From Candidatus Zixiibacteriota bacterium (GTDB taxonomy: Bacteria > Zixibacteria > MSB-5A5 > UBA10806 > 4484-95), in the NCBI GenBank assembly GCA_024231855.1, contig JAAEQD010000159.1:17643-81642 (forward strand): a stretch of 64,000 bases of DNA. The letters run 5' to 3'. Below, piece after piece: positions 9,154-19,844 of this stretch. The first letter of the stretch is position 1. Each line of letters starts with the position of its first letter. Both the position numbers and the translations under genes were made by a program. The notes under the pieces are model-generated. The model was not told the DNA's origin. It made no database searches and was given only the letters and a program-made list of their open reading frames with translations.

Positions 9154-12100
9154 TCAATCGTCATTGGCACCTATGGGTATCACCTTTGCCGTTACCGGTA
9201 TCGACGCGCAATTCGGCCAGCCGACGGGCGCTTCTGCTGGCAAATCATCTGGTGTTGGCCAGGCCGGTTCGTAATCGATACAGTAAACAATATCGGTTAG
9301 ACCTCTGAAATAGGTAACCAGCTTGGTTACATCGCTACCGATTACCAGGCAGTCGCCGTTGGCGTCCGCTGAGCACCAGAAATCACCAAGTAAACAAGCC
9401 GGGCTTGCCTCCAGGCCTCGGAAATAGTTCACCAGGTAAGTTACATCGCCGCCAATAACCGATGGTGGCCAGGCGCCGTTGTACATATTGGCGTCGCCGG
9501 GAAGGTATTCATAATCCGATTGTGATGGTACGAAAAATACCTGGCTGAAAAATACCGTAAGCGGATAACCTCGAATGCCGAGCGTATCGCTTGCCGATGA
9601 GAGCCCATATGTCGAATTTATACCGGCGGCCAAACATGATACCGTGTCGCCGATTATATTGGTGTCATCAACGGTGTTTACTACGAATTCCAATAATAAT
9701 GTCGGCGTTTCGAAATGAAGCCAGGGATTTGGCGAAATCGCCTGGCCGTTAAACGATTGGCTTGACCAACCATAAGGATTAGGTGGTGATCCCTCGGGAC
9801 CTAAGAATTCCGCGGTATCCCATTCACTGAGCGGATAATATAACTGCCCCTCGGTAACTCCCAATAAACCGGTAATATATTGATCATCGGTTCCCAGGCA
9901 TAGATGCAGATTACCCAGATGCGCGTTTTCGGGAGTTTGAATAAAAGCACCGATGTTCAACCTGCTGTCCGGAGAAGCGACTAACGCGGTACCGTCTGGA
10001 AGGCCGAACCAAAACGTTACCCAGGTATAGCTGTCACTGACCACTAGTGATGTATCATTGCTGTTATTCATATCACCCGAAAGAAGAGAATATGCAACCA
10101 GGTCGTAAGTGGCGTCCACATCCGGCATGAATGTTTCGCCAAATTCTACCGTATCGACACCGCCGGCCGGCATATCGATTATTGTTATAGTGTCTTCAAT
10201 TTCAACTAAAGGCGATCCCGATTTATAAACTTCGAAAACAACATCGAATGTTTGACTGTAAGATCCGTAGTTTCTCACTTCGGCCATCAGGGGATAGGAT
10301 GATCCGGTTACCATCGAATCCGGCGGGTTGATTACACCCGATATGCCAACATCGGTAATCGGCGTGGTCGCCACGATGAAAGCGCAGGGGATGTCAACAT
10401 CGGGACTGTCGGGATCGTTAGTTTCGAGGTTAATATTGCCCGAGTAATTCCCTTCATCCAGCATAGAGGCATCAAACGTGATTGTAGCATCTGAGCTTGT
10501 ATAGGGATCTATTACCCCGGATAGGGGAGACGCGGTCAGCCAATCGGTGAATATCCCGATAGCCAGGTTGTCATGCATATAGGACGCGTTATATACGACC
10601 TGTAAGCCATCGGTCGCGTCGCTGTTTTCTATTCCGATAGTACATTCATCCAACCGTCCCGGCCCCATCTCCAGGTACTGAAACTTTATCTTGGCCGGGG
10701 CTCTCAATATTATCTGGAAGGTGAAAATCCCCTCCTGCCGCCAATCCGGAACATGATCCCAGGTTATTATAGCTGAATCCGTGTTATTGGTGTAAAAATA
10801 TCCGGTACCGCCGTTTTCAAGATTCATATCATCGAAAAAGACGGCCAGCAAATCATTGGGCGCCTCGGGATCGGGTATCATTGGGTTGCCAAACTCAACC
10901 GAGGTGCTATTTGTAAACGATGCCCAGCCGTTTGTGCAGACATTTATCGCGTTGACATTATTTCCATAAAACAGGAAATCGAATCCAAGCGGAAGCGGGC
11001 CCGAGTTGCCGTCGTCAATATCCAACCCAAAATCGATCGGCGTGCCAATTGATGATATATCAATCCAATTAAACGCGGGTCCTCCCGGTTCATCCGAATC
11101 TATCCAGGAATGACCGTAATTATCAGGGCCTCCCTGACCGGTGATGACCGGCGGATAATATGGTTCATTAACTTTTGCCGCTTTACCGATGTCGGTTATC
11201 CGGTAGCCGATAGGCTCAAGATTTTTACTTTCGGATATATTAATCCGCGAAAGAACATCATCAATCTCGGTCCAGAGCGTGTAGTAAAGCGGGCCGCCGC
11301 CATTGTTAGTGATAGTTAGATCACGCGATTCAATGTTGCCGGGCTGGGTTGCCACATTAAATAACGTAGGATTATAAGCCAAGTCCGCCGGTGGCCAGGG
11401 CGTGAGTTCGAAATTCAGCGAAACGGTATCATCAATTTCGACAAAGATAGATTGCTCTTGTGAGAAATATCCAAAAAGAGATGCTCGCAATGTATAAGTC
11501 GTATCAGCGGGAGCCCCAAGTAAATAATAGCCCTGGCTATTTGCCTGAACAGATATCATCGAACCAACCACTTCAACCGTTGCCGCCAGAGGATCTGAAG
11601 TCGTGGCATCGGTAACATATCCATCAACATAGCCGAAATCAGTCATAGCCATAATAACGGCCTCATAGGCGTCAATCATACCCCAACCATAAGAATTGTC
11701 CTCGCCGGCGGGGCCGAGATCATAAGCGGTGTCATATATGATCTGCTTTATCATCTCCACGCTGATATTGGGATTTGCCTGGCGCATAAGAGCGACCACG
11801 CCGTTGACATGTGGCGAGGCCATCGAGGTTCCGCTCATTGATGTGTAGCCGCCGCCTGGATACGCCGATCGAATGTTTACGCCGGGAGCGGCAATATCCG
11901 GCTTGATTGCGGCGGTTTGATCCGGTGTGCAGTAAGTAGGTCCGGTCGAGGAGAAAGAAGCAAGCGGCCAGCCGGCCGTATAAGCATCGACAGCAGCTAC
12001 GGCACAGGTACGATAATCATCAGTCGCCCTATCGCCGGGGCGGCGCAAGCCGGATGATCCTTCATTGCCCGCCGAAAACAGAATTACGGTTCCGGCAGCT

Positions 12101-13122
12101 TCGCAGGCATCAAGATAACTCCAGAAAAGCGTGTCGCAGGGCGGATACCCATGACTCGTCGTTACGCCCCAAGAGTTCGAACAAACGGCGGGAACATCCC
12201 AATTTGTAAACGGATTACCATCGGGATCAACCATCCATTGAAACGATAGAATGGCATCGGCCACGGTACCCGGAATGCCGCCACCTCTATCGATTGGCGC
12301 GGATGCTATCCAAAGCGCGCCCGGCGCTACGCCGACCGTATCACCCGTGGTGGGTGAAGCGCCGCATACGCTGCCCATAGTATGTGTTCCATGGCCGCCG
12401 TCATCATATGGAAAATCATTCTGGCCCAAATACGGATCGTACCAGGCCCATTCAGGATGACCGGCATATCTTGGATCGGCGACACCGGCCCACCGGTCGG
12501 CAAGCGCGGGATGGTCTCCCTCCACGCCGGTATCCATGTTTGCCACCAGCACGCCGCTGCCATCTATACCCAGCGCCCATACCTCGGGCGCCCGAATTGC
12601 CGTTAAGCCTATTTCAACTGATGTTATAGTACCCGGTTCGCTTTCTTTTATCTCTACCGGTTCAATTAATTCCGTTTCATAATTGAAATATACCCTGGCT
12701 ACATCATTACGTTCAGCTAACTCCTCGATCACGGATTTTGGAGCGTCAATTCGGATTGCGTTACTTATCCAGAAAGCCTCATATTCGATAATTTTGCCAT
12801 CTCTTTTTAAATCCGATAGTGACGCGATAATAATACCCTGGGTGGTTGATGCGATATTTTGCAGCGATGTAACTACAACTTCATGACGTTTTCGAAGAGT
12901 GACATTCTGACTGGTCATGTCGCGGGAGATAGCATCCAGATCGACTTGATCAGACATAAATACGATAACGGAAACGATTTGATCGGCTGATTTCGATTCC
13001 AGAATTTCGCGTAGTCCGATATCGATATCGCCCGCCCGAGCGGTAATTGTCCCGCCGGCGAGCAGGAAAACCAATACAAATAAATAGCCCAATTCTGATT
13101 TGATAAAACTTCCGAGTTTCAT
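9154..13122 (-). CDS. secreted subtilisin-like (S8) protease with beta-sandwich modules and dockerin-like tail
   Basis: A 1322-residue exported protein. Order: signal peptide (residues 1-30, ending near TARA); an inhibitor-I9-like propeptide (about 45-150); a peptidase S8 domain with catalytic Asp197 (NMDTG), His244 (GGHGTHT), oxyanion Asn353 (SAGNEG) and Ser433 (GTSMASPH); a carboxypeptidase-regulatory-like domain (about 495-570, FGYVDGYVTD...); a beta-sandwich module with DNYGHSWIDSDEPGGP and FDFLFYG (about 655-860); an Ig-like stretch ending IPCAFIV; a CARDB-like domain; and a C-terminal dockerin-like domain (about 1200-1310). The start ATG has GAGGTG seven nt upstream. The module with GYxWxDSxEPGGP recurs in the C25 protein at 32609 and the papain-type protein at 62759. 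It is probably a calcium-stabilised extracellular protease; the substrate is unknown. Confidence 0.9.
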   Translation of the reverse strand: MKLGSFIKSELGYLFVLVFLLAGGTITARAGDIDIGLREILESKSADQIVSVIVFMSDQVDLDAISRDMTSQNVTLRKRHEVVVTSLQNIASTTQGIIIASLSDLKRDGKIIEYEAFWISNAIRIDAPKSVIEELAERNDVARVYFNYETELIEPVEIKESEPGTITSVEIGLTAIRAPEVWALGIDGSGVLVANMDTGVEGDHPALADRWAGVADPRYAGHPEWAWYDPYLGQNDFPYDDGGHGTHTMGSVCGASPTTGDTVGVAPGALWIASAPIDRGGGIPGTVADAILSFQWMVDPDGNPFTNWDVPAVCSNSWGVTTSHGYPPCDTLFWSYLDACEAAGTVILFSAGNEGSSGLRRPGDRATDDYRTCAVAAVDAYTAGWPLASFSSTGPTYCTPDQTAAIKPDIAAPGVNIRSAYPGGGYTSMSGTSMASPHVNGVVALMRQANPNISVEMIKQIIYDTAYDLGPAGEDNSYGWGMIDAYEAVIMAMTDFGYVDGYVTDATTSDPLAATVEVVGSMISVQANSQGYYLLGAPADTTYTLRASLFGYFSQEQSIFVEIDDTVSLNFELTPWPPADLAYNPTLFNVATQPGNIESRDLTITNNGGGPLYYTLWTEIDDVLSRINISESKNLEPIGYRITDIGKAAKVNEPYYPPVITGQGGPDNYGHSWIDSDEPGGPAFNWIDISSIGTPIDFGLDIDDGNSGPLPLGFDFLFYGNNVNAINVCTNGWASFTNSTSVEFGNPMIPDPEAPNDLLAVFFDDMNLENGGTGYFYTNNTDSAIITWDHVPDWRQEGIFTFQIILRAPAKIKFQYLEMGPGRLDECTIGIENSDATDGLQVVYNASYMHDNLAIGIFTDWLTASPLSGVIDPYTSSDATITFDASMLDEGNYSGNINLETNDPDSPDVDIPCAFIVATTPITDVGISGVINPPDSMVTGSSYPLMAEVRNYGSYSQTFDVVFEVYKSGSPLVEIEDTITIIDMPAGGVDTVEFGETFMPDVDATYDLVAYSLLSGDMNNSNDTSLVVSDSYTWVTFWFGLPDGTALVASPDSRLNIGAFIQTPENAHLGNLHLCLGTDDQYITGLLGVTEGQLYYPLSEWDTAEFLGPEGSPPNPYGWSSQSFNGQAISPNPWLHFETPTLLLEFVVNTVDDTNIIGDTVSCLAAGINSTYGLSSASDTLGIRGYPLTVFFSQVFFVPSQSDYEYLPGDANMYNGAWPPSVIGGDVTYLVNYFRGLEASPACLLGDFWCSADANGDCLVIGSDVTKLVTYFRGLTDIVYCIDYEPAWPTPDDLPAEAPVGWPNCASIPVTAKVIPIGANDD
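9190..9515 (-). other. dockerin-like C-terminal domain (copy 1)
   Basis: This encodes the C-terminal domain of the subtilase. It has two EF-hand-like halves: GDANMYNGAWPPSVIGGDVTYL, and then SADANGDCLVIGSDVTKL, whose D-x-N-x-D-...-D spacing fits a calcium loop. Conserved cysteines lie before, inside and after the second loop. Close relatives occur near 19910, 28390, 38310, 38930 and 44750. Confidence 0.75.
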
Positions 13123-13405
13123 ATCACACCTCGCTTTAAGTTTATGATTTCAACATTTGATTTCCACGATATCTTCTCCGGGATAAAGACAGAATACCAC
13201 AATCAAAGAAGCTTATATAGAATATATGCTAAATTATCATAAAATGCCAGAATTCTTTTATTGATTGTTAACTATTATTATGTGAGATGATTTCCGAGCC
13301 GCACGTAGCCAAAGCCAATTTAAAAGAATTGGTTATATACCAGGAGATAGCTTTAATAATTTCAAGTTATAAACTGTTCTTCTAAAATTTGACGTTTTCT
13401 CAACC

Positions 13406-14242
13406 TTATTTATCCTGGCTGGCCGTTATCAATGAATCCGCCAGTGGCGCCAATTCGAGCCAATAATAGTGCAAGACCGGCAAGGATTGATTTTTCAGTA
13501 AGTTGCCAATACTGTATGTAGTAGCAGGCGGAGCGGGGAAGTCGTGCCAGGGCGGCAAATCCTGTCGTGTAGGAGATTCATAATCCACGCTAACAGGCGG
13601 CCTGGAAACATAATCTGTGGTTTCCTTAATAATAGCTGTCGTATCCGGCGGATCGACATCTGAAATCAACGCCTCGTTTTCGCCTTCAAGATACTCTTCT
13701 TCCATCTCTTCAAGCTCTTCATAGGTGTAATTGTTTATCAATGATGTGCTATCAAAAGTCGGTTCGGTATGATAGCCGAGTGCTTTTCTGGTTTCCACCG
13801 ACGATTCGTTGGCAAAACCTTCATACCATAGTTCATCGTAAAGAAAGCGGTAGGCGGTCGCGATCTCGTTCTCATCAAGGTGTTTATCCAGTTTTTTCAT
13901 CAGGTCTGAGATTTTCCCGGAATAATCCTTAAATAACTTAGCATGCGCGTCGCGATAGTTCTGTAATACGCCAACTTTTTCTTTCACATGTCCTGAGCGC
14001 ATTTTCGATTCAAATTCACTTTTAGCGTCTAAAATCATGGTGAATTTCCGGCCGGTTTCTGATAGCGACGATCTAATTTCCACAGCTGCTTTGTTATCGA
14101 TTGAAAATGATTTTAGGAAACCTTCGAGACGCTCAACTCTAGCTTGACGCGCATCACTTTCATTAGCAAAAACGATAGCGCTTAATGACATCAAACAGGC
14201 TAGTAAAAACGCGATTATCTGAATTATTTTTACGTGATACAT
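13406..14242 (-). CDS. exported protein of unknown function with helical N-terminal half
   Basis: A 278-residue protein with a signal peptide (IIAFLLACLMSLSAIVFA, cleavage near residue 26). The next ~130 residues are charged and probably helical or coiled-coil (ARQARVERLEGFLKSF, KISDLMKKLDKHLDENEIATA). An acidic stretch (EELEEMEEEYLEGENEALI) and a proline-rich segment (PPWHDFPAPPATTY) follow. I recognise no family. The ATG has AAGGAG six nt upstream and starts 19 nt after the stop of the beta-helix gene, so it is the last gene of a three-gene minus-strand operon with the outer-membrane barrel (17921) and beta-helix protein (14262). It is probably periplasmic or surface-associated. Confidence 0.75.
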   Translation of the reverse strand: MYHVKIIQIIAFLLACLMSLSAIVFANESDARQARVERLEGFLKSFSIDNKAAVEIRSSLSETGRKFTMILDAKSEFESKMRSGHVKEKVGVLQNYRDAHAKLFKDYSGKISDLMKKLDKHLDENEIATAYRFLYDELWYEGFANESSVETRKALGYHTEPTFDSTSLINNYTYEELEEMEEEYLEGENEALISDVDPPDTTAIIKETTDYVSRPPVSVDYESPTRQDLPPWHDFPAPPATTYSIGNLLKNQSLPVLHYYWLELAPLADSLITASQDK

Positions 14243-14261
14243 TATCTGCTCCTTACATTAG

Positions 14262-17200
14262 CTATTTCCAATCTATCTCTACCGTTCCGATAAGCCAGTC
14301 ATCCTCATCCGGTATGAATGTGTTGATAACGACATCATTGCCCGATCTGGCTATCGACCAGTAGACGGTATCATCATCTTCCTCGTGCGCGTAACCATTC
14401 AAGCCCTTGATGGTGCATGGACCGGGACGTCCTTTTATTCTGAAAGCCCAGGCCGGATGACCGGTACACTGGACATGGGAGCCGCAAAATGACTGGTTGC
14501 CTTTATTGCGAATGAAGAAATGCCAGACCTCTTTGCCCGCGGAATTATTGGGAGGCGCTTGCTCCTGTATCGCCATCCCAAAAACAGGATGGATCTCCGT
14601 CCGCCCGCCATGAGCGCCGTCATGTGTCCAGATTCCCAGTACAATTGCTTGTTTACCATCTACTTTCTGCTGGTAGTAATATTTACCCAAAACGCCGACC
14701 GCCTCGAATCCGGGTGAATCAGGTCCGGCCAAACCATCGAAATCCTGCCAGTAAGGATGGCTGTTCCAATCTTCGAATGATTCCTCTCTGTCGATTTCAA
14801 GGGTTAAAATCGGCGCATAACCTGTCGAATCTAGATAGTGCTTTATGTAACCGTATTTATCGTCAGGCCAGTCGTTGAAATCGCAATAACTTTCCTCAGG
14901 GCATTCCAGCCTATCATGCCGGTCAAGCGAACTGTCCGGATTGAAATATCTCTGAGTGAGAATCGTAACCCCGGTGCCCGGCGGTGTCATCAAACCGAAA
15001 TTACTATCCATGTCGAAAAATTGATTTACATAACTTTCAAAATAAAGTTCACCCGTGAACAAAACCGGCATCTGATAATTGATAAATGGCCCGCAGAAAG
15101 CACCGGTCGTGAAAAATATTCTATGAGCGAATCCGGGTACATCTCGCACCGCGGAACTGTTGAATAATTTAGATACTCCCCAAACATGACGAGTATATTT
15201 TTTAGGTACCATGTTTCCCCAGCCGCCGTGAAAATGAGGGTTTAAGGGTAAATAATTATCCGGGTCCAAACGCCAGTAGTCCATATCGAACGGCCACTGA
15301 CCGACATGAGAGGGATTCGCGGGCGGGATGAGAAACTCCGATGTATTTTGCCCGAGGCTATCCGAAATTAGAAATGTAAATTGTGATCCCCGCATCCTGA
15401 CTTTCGTGCCGAACCAGCCGACCCTGACGCTATCGGGAATAATATTAGTCGCTTCAAGAAATCGGCCTTCGTTGAGATAGTCGGAATATATTTCTACTTT
15501 ATGCCGGGTATAAACAGTATCCATCTGGCCAATGATATAGTATTCGTCCCCGCCCAGGGGAATATTCTCCCAAATTCTAAGCCAGGGATGATCGCCATGA
15601 GCCCCGTTTATCAAGCTGATACCCTTGCCGTCATTATGATATATCAGGTTTGAAACAATGGAGTTATTTGCGCAGTCCGGGCCCTCGACATGAACGCCGT
15701 CGCCGTTGTTATACGCGATCGTGTTGCCCCATTCGACCGCGCCGCCTATTTGATTTTCCTGAGCGGAATAATATAGAGCTATACCCTGACCGTTGGGAAG
15801 CTGGAGGTTATTTCTGCTTGTCCCGATTAAGTTGTTGCGGATGAAATTATATTTCGCGTTCGTATCCAATCTGATCCCGGCCCCGTTGTTACCGGAAATT
15901 ACGTTGCCGTAGCTGTCATTATCGCCGCCGATCATGTTGGACTCGCTTGCCGAAGTCAACAATACTCCGCGATGAATATTGGGCACTGTCATCGTTCCAC
16001 CATCGTTTGTTCCGATATAATTACCTTCTATTCTATTTATAACCGATTTCCGAGCCGGCGATCTTTTGAGCACAATGCCATCACGATTACCGCTTATCAC
16101 ATTTCTGAGATTATCTCGACCGCCACCGACACGGTTGCCATGAGAACCCACGATAACAATGCCGTCCGTTCCATTTCCGACCGCGGTGTTTCCATCTACT
16201 CCTACTCCTATGTAAGAGCCAACGATCGTGTTCTGATCTCCATTTGAAATTCTTACGCCTATTTCATTGTTGCCGCTTATAATATTGCATCCCTGGTCGC
16301 ATTGTCCCTCGGTTCGGGAGCCTGCCCCGCCTACCGCGTTGGTTCTGGCTCCGTTTTCTATTGATATTCCGATTTTATTGGGTAGCTTAGTCAGGCCATC
16401 GGTTTTAACTCCGATATAATTCCCTTCTATCGATGTATTCCTGACATTACCGTAAAGCAAAATTCCGTTATTCGTATTGCCCGATATTAAATTACCGGCA
16501 TCGGGCAGGCCTATTTTATTGTTAGACGCGCTTACTCTCAGAGCTACGCCCGCTGAATTACCAAGCCCAGCCATCTGGTTACTATTGGTTCCGATATAGC
16601 AGCATAGAACCTGATTGCCCCTGCCTTCTATTCGAATCCCCGGCCCGTTGGAATTGTATATCGCTAATCCCTTGATAATACTCCTATCACCTGTTACAAA
16701 TATCCCGTTATTTAAACCGGTTCCATCGAGTCCGATTGCCGGCCGGTTGCAGGCGCCAATGCCGGGTAAATCAGATCCCCCATTTGGTGCATTCCCTAAA
16801 CTTCCGTCAATAGTGGTTTCATCATCGGTTAAACCAGGCAGCTCACGATTGAAGTTAAATTCCCAGACTCCTGATTGAGCGTCGTAGCCCTGATCAGAGG
16901 TTGGAATGTTAAAGGCGATAGTATCCGGCCGGCTCCTATAGTTAGCCCAGAGAATTGCCTCCCGTAGAGATAAAGGCCTTGTCGGGTGATTCCTGTGGTC
17001 ATATATCGAATCCAGCGTTGTCGTAACGACAATTGAGGGGTATATTACCAACTCCTCAACTTCGATTAGCAAAAGGCCATATGTAAATGTCCATATCTCG
17101 CTTTTACCGTTATTCTCGCCGATAGGATAACCATCCTCGTCGACTGCCTGTATCTGCCAGGCGTACTGCTTGTCAACCTCGAATTCCTGGGCGCCAACCG

Positions 17201-17882
17201 AATAAAGCAGCGAAGTGGCTGAATATATCTCCTCCTCAAAGTGGGCGATTGAATTTATCGCGTCCAGGGGAGTTTGATCCTGGCGGATTTCGCAGATTCT
17301 AACCATGTAAGACACTTGCGCTTCAGGCGGCAGGGGAATGGGCGCGGTCCACTGAAATAAAGGAGTGTTTTCGATAACTATAGATAAATCTACGGGCGAA
17401 ATTAGCCCGGGGGCGGCGGGTAAAGTCGCGACAAAATTATAGCACGCGCGTCCCAGAACTTCATCATTTTCGATAAATCTGACCTCGACACAAACCTCGT
17501 AATCGCCCGCGGGAAATCGGCCGCTTCTCTGAATGAACCGATCGAATTCCGGATCATACCGGGTATCGTAAACGTCTTCGATATCATTTGGATAGAAAGT
17601 CGTTCCACCGGGCGGTACGATCAGAGGATTGCTGCGACCCCGGAACATCATGCCTCTTTCGCTCTCATCCACCGCGCCATATAGATAGATTTCAAGCGGG
17701 TCGATTTCATTGTTTATTATGTCCAAGTACCACAAATCTTCCAGGTATAGGTTATAGCCCGTCGGCGCATGAAGAATAATATTCCAATCAGGTGTCTGGG
17801 CGGAAACATTTAAATTCGGCAAAATAGAAATTGCCATAAGCCCGAGCATTACAATTCCCCGTTTTATGTCTGTTTTGAACAT
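14262..17882 (-). CDS. secreted right-handed beta-helix protein with CSLREA domain
   Basis: A 1206-residue exported protein (signal peptide residues 1-28, ending VSAQ). The N-terminal ~260 residues form Ig/FN3-like sandwich domains (TLPAAPGLISPVDLSIVIENTPLFQWTA). A CSLREA-type region follows at about 285-330 (LSLREAILWANYRSRPDTI), and then about 400 residues of right-handed parallel beta-helix coils. These coils repeat patterns such as GNLISGNTNNGILLYG, GNYIGVKTDG and GNVISGNNGAGIRL, with asparagine ladders. The last third is a separate domain without the repeat (MDYWRLDPDNYLPLNPHFHGG onward). There is no dockerin-like or T9SS tail, unlike its neighbours. RBS AGGAGGG lies 4 nt before the ATG. 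It is operonic with the genes on either side. It may bind or modify polysaccharide, but no catalytic residues are assignable. Confidence 0.85.
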   Translation of the reverse strand: MFKTDIKRGIVMLGLMAISILPNLNVSAQTPDWNIILHAPTGYNLYLEDLWYLDIINNEIDPLEIYLYGAVDESERGMMFRGRSNPLIVPPGGTTFYPNDIEDVYDTRYDPEFDRFIQRSGRFPAGDYEVCVEVRFIENDEVLGRACYNFVATLPAAPGLISPVDLSIVIENTPLFQWTAPIPLPPEAQVSYMVRICEIRQDQTPLDAINSIAHFEEEIYSATSLLYSVGAQEFEVDKQYAWQIQAVDEDGYPIGENNGKSEIWTFTYGLLLIEVEELVIYPSIVVTTTLDSIYDHRNHPTRPLSLREAILWANYRSRPDTIAFNIPTSDQGYDAQSGVWEFNFNRELPGLTDDETTIDGSLGNAPNGGSDLPGIGACNRPAIGLDGTGLNNGIFVTGDRSIIKGLAIYNSNGPGIRIEGRGNQVLCCYIGTNSNQMAGLGNSAGVALRVSASNNKIGLPDAGNLISGNTNNGILLYGNVRNTSIEGNYIGVKTDGLTKLPNKIGISIENGARTNAVGGAGSRTEGQCDQGCNIISGNNEIGVRISNGDQNTIVGSYIGVGVDGNTAVGNGTDGIVIVGSHGNRVGGGRDNLRNVISGNRDGIVLKRSPARKSVINRIEGNYIGTNDGGTMTVPNIHRGVLLTSASESNMIGGDNDSYGNVISGNNGAGIRLDTNAKYNFIRNNLIGTSRNNLQLPNGQGIALYYSAQENQIGGAVEWGNTIAYNNGDGVHVEGPDCANNSIVSNLIYHNDGKGISLINGAHGDHPWLRIWENIPLGGDEYYIIGQMDTVYTRHKVEIYSDYLNEGRFLEATNIIPDSVRVGWFGTKVRMRGSQFTFLISDSLGQNTSEFLIPPANPSHVGQWPFDMDYWRLDPDNYLPLNPHFHGGWGNMVPKKYTRHVWGVSKLFNSSAVRDVPGFAHRIFFTTGAFCGPFINYQMPVLFTGELYFESYVNQFFDMDSNFGLMTPPGTGVTILTQRYFNPDSSLDRHDRLECPEESYCDFNDWPDDKYGYIKHYLDSTGYAPILTLEIDREESFEDWNSHPYWQDFDGLAGPDSPGFEAVGVLGKYYYQQKVDGKQAIVLGIWTHDGAHGGRTEIHPVFGMAIQEQAPPNNSAGKEVWHFFIRNKGNQSFCGSHVQCTGHPAWAFRIKGRPGPCTIKGLNGYAHEEDDDTVYWSIARSGNDVVINTFIPDEDDWLIGTVEIDWK

Positions 17883-17920
17883 GTTACCCTCCTATGTATA
17901 CAACTAAACAAAATATTTAC

Positions 17921-19612
17921 TTATTTCCCGAATGTTTGGCTGATCGAAAAATATATTACAAATTCATCGTAATCTTCTTCGGGGCTGGTTTTCTCATTGT
18001 AATATTTTCGTTCGATTTTTATACCGGCGTTAGTATTTTTGAATCTATAGTTGCTTCGTAAGCTAAAAGAAAGTCTATTAGAATTTGCGATAGCTGTCGC
18101 TCGTTCTCTGCCGGTATTATATGAAATCAAAAATTTTGTGGTTAGTATACTTTTAAAAACCCGATGGATTGCGCCAATGGAATAAGCCGAACGATCACTT
18201 CTATTGCCGCCTTTGTGATGGAAGTTCTGGACTCTGTTCCAGCCTGTTATTAGATTGACGGAATTGTTCACCCTCGTATTCGTTGCCAGATTGAACGCGT
18301 GGTTATCGTAATTTAAGCCCGGGGACATCGCCGCTTTCTCATCACGATACCATCCCAGGCTGTAATTCGATGTTATGGTATGATCCAAATCCAGCAGCTT
18401 CACTCTTTGGGTTATACCGATTATAAACGACCGGTTTGCGTTATCAACTTTGTAATCATATTCGATGTCATCATTGTTTTGCGTATAAATACGAAAACCC
18501 AGATTCAATGTCATGGACCTGCTAAATACGATATTGGCATTGGCCATGCCGGAATTAGTATTTAACGTTGATCTTTTTTGATTGTTCAGGTTATCTCTGG
18601 ATTTGAAGTACTTAACGCTTAGAAAAAATTTGTTATTTATCAATCTCTGATCAAATGAACAGGCAAATTTGCGGATGTCATTTCGATTGTAAGCCAATCC
18701 TAGAGATACGAAAGCCGGGTCAATGCTCGAATACGAAAATCCTGCCTTGGTATTGCCCAAATCAAGATTGGGATTAATGTAATAGGCCAGGCCGTACTGG
18801 CTGCTTACGCGCGGAGTATAAAATGTTTTAAGAAGCCCGGGAACTTTATCGGAAATATCTATTTCCGCGCTTTCTAAATTTCTGCTATAAGCGCTTCCGG
18901 ATATTTCAGCTTTGATGGTAAATTTGCCGCTAAACGCTTTTAGTACACCGTCGATGCCGGCTAGAGCATTCTCAACCGGTTTAAGTGTTCCGGATGAATC
19001 GATTGAACTTTCATCATCATTGAATTTGACGTAATTGAAATTGATCCGGGATGAATTTTTCTTACCATAACCGACTTTGAATCCGTGCATCGTTTGCCGA
19101 AAACTCGGAACATTGTTGTCGGTACCATCGATAGCTTTTTTAGTCTGGCCCAAAACCATGGCCAATCGAAAACGCCCCCTATAGAGATCTATGCTGCCGC
19201 CTCTGATCGGTATGCTTTTTAATGTATAACGGGAATAATCGGGGTAAGTATCGCCGAGATACAGATCAATCCAGCTCTTTGATACATGCAGGCTCAGCCT
19301 GTTGAAATATTGCCTGATGCTCTGATTAAGCGAAGAGAGTTTGAATTTTAGATCAATGGGAGGTATTCCAGGCACATTCAAACTTCCGGACAGATACAGG
19401 GACCTGATCCAGCGTGGACGGTTTTGGCCTGCTCCCTTTATATCATCATATTTTAATTCAGCCTGGCACTCACCGGACCAGGAAAATATCCGCCCGGAGC
19501 CTAATGGCAGTTTCTGCGCCTTAATTTCCGCGGAAAGGCTAAGATATATAAGAAATATAAGCGAGAGCTGCGAAAGTTTTGACAATATTTTTGTAATTTT
19601 TCTTGCTTTCAA
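17921..19612 (-). CDS. putative outer-membrane beta-barrel protein
   Basis: A 563-residue protein with a signal peptide (residues 1-32, ending IKAQ). The mature part consists of many short amphipathic strands alternating with polar turns (YGLAYYINPNLDLGNTKAGFSYSS, FVSLGLAYNRNDIRKFACSF, MTLNLGFRIYTQN, FVIYFSISQTFGK), the pattern of a large outer-membrane barrel. No named family is recognised. It is the first gene of a three-gene operon; the next ATG is 38 nt downstream. The start is uncertain: the open frame begins just after a TGA, and the best candidate is a TTG (19610-19612) with no Shine-Dalgarno. A non-ATG start for a first gene is odd. The protein may transport or anchor the beta-helix protein made from the same transcript; this is inference. 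Confidence 0.7.
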   Translation of the reverse strand: MKARKITKILSKLSQLSLIFLIYLSLSAEIKAQKLPLGSGRIFSWSGECQAELKYDDIKGAGQNRPRWIRSLYLSGSLNVPGIPPIDLKFKLSSLNQSIRQYFNRLSLHVSKSWIDLYLGDTYPDYSRYTLKSIPIRGGSIDLYRGRFRLAMVLGQTKKAIDGTDNNVPSFRQTMHGFKVGYGKKNSSRINFNYVKFNDDESSIDSSGTLKPVENALAGIDGVLKAFSGKFTIKAEISGSAYSRNLESAEIDISDKVPGLLKTFYTPRVSSQYGLAYYINPNLDLGNTKAGFSYSSIDPAFVSLGLAYNRNDIRKFACSFDQRLINNKFFLSVKYFKSRDNLNNQKRSTLNTNSGMANANIVFSRSMTLNLGFRIYTQNNDDIEYDYKVDNANRSFIIGITQRVKLLDLDHTITSNYSLGWYRDEKAAMSPGLNYDNHAFNLATNTRVNNSVNLITGWNRVQNFHHKGGNRSDRSAYSIGAIHRVFKSILTTKFLISYNTGRERATAIANSNRLSFSLRSNYRFKNTNAGIKIERKYYNEKTSPEEDYDEFVIYFSISQTFGK

Positions 19613-19844
19613 GATAATCAGTATTCAATTTTTTAATTCGATTTTTGCTGGGCTAGATTATAAAAACAAATCTACCGCAGTCAGATTGGCAATGTAATAC
19701 TATTTTTATACCATATAATTTTTATTAATACTACTATTATTTTTCTGATGACAGGTTAGAATATTTTAGATCATTCTATATTCAAATCATATGTTTATCA
19801 GATTAATAATTCAGCCATAATTATCGAAGTATTTATGGCGCATT

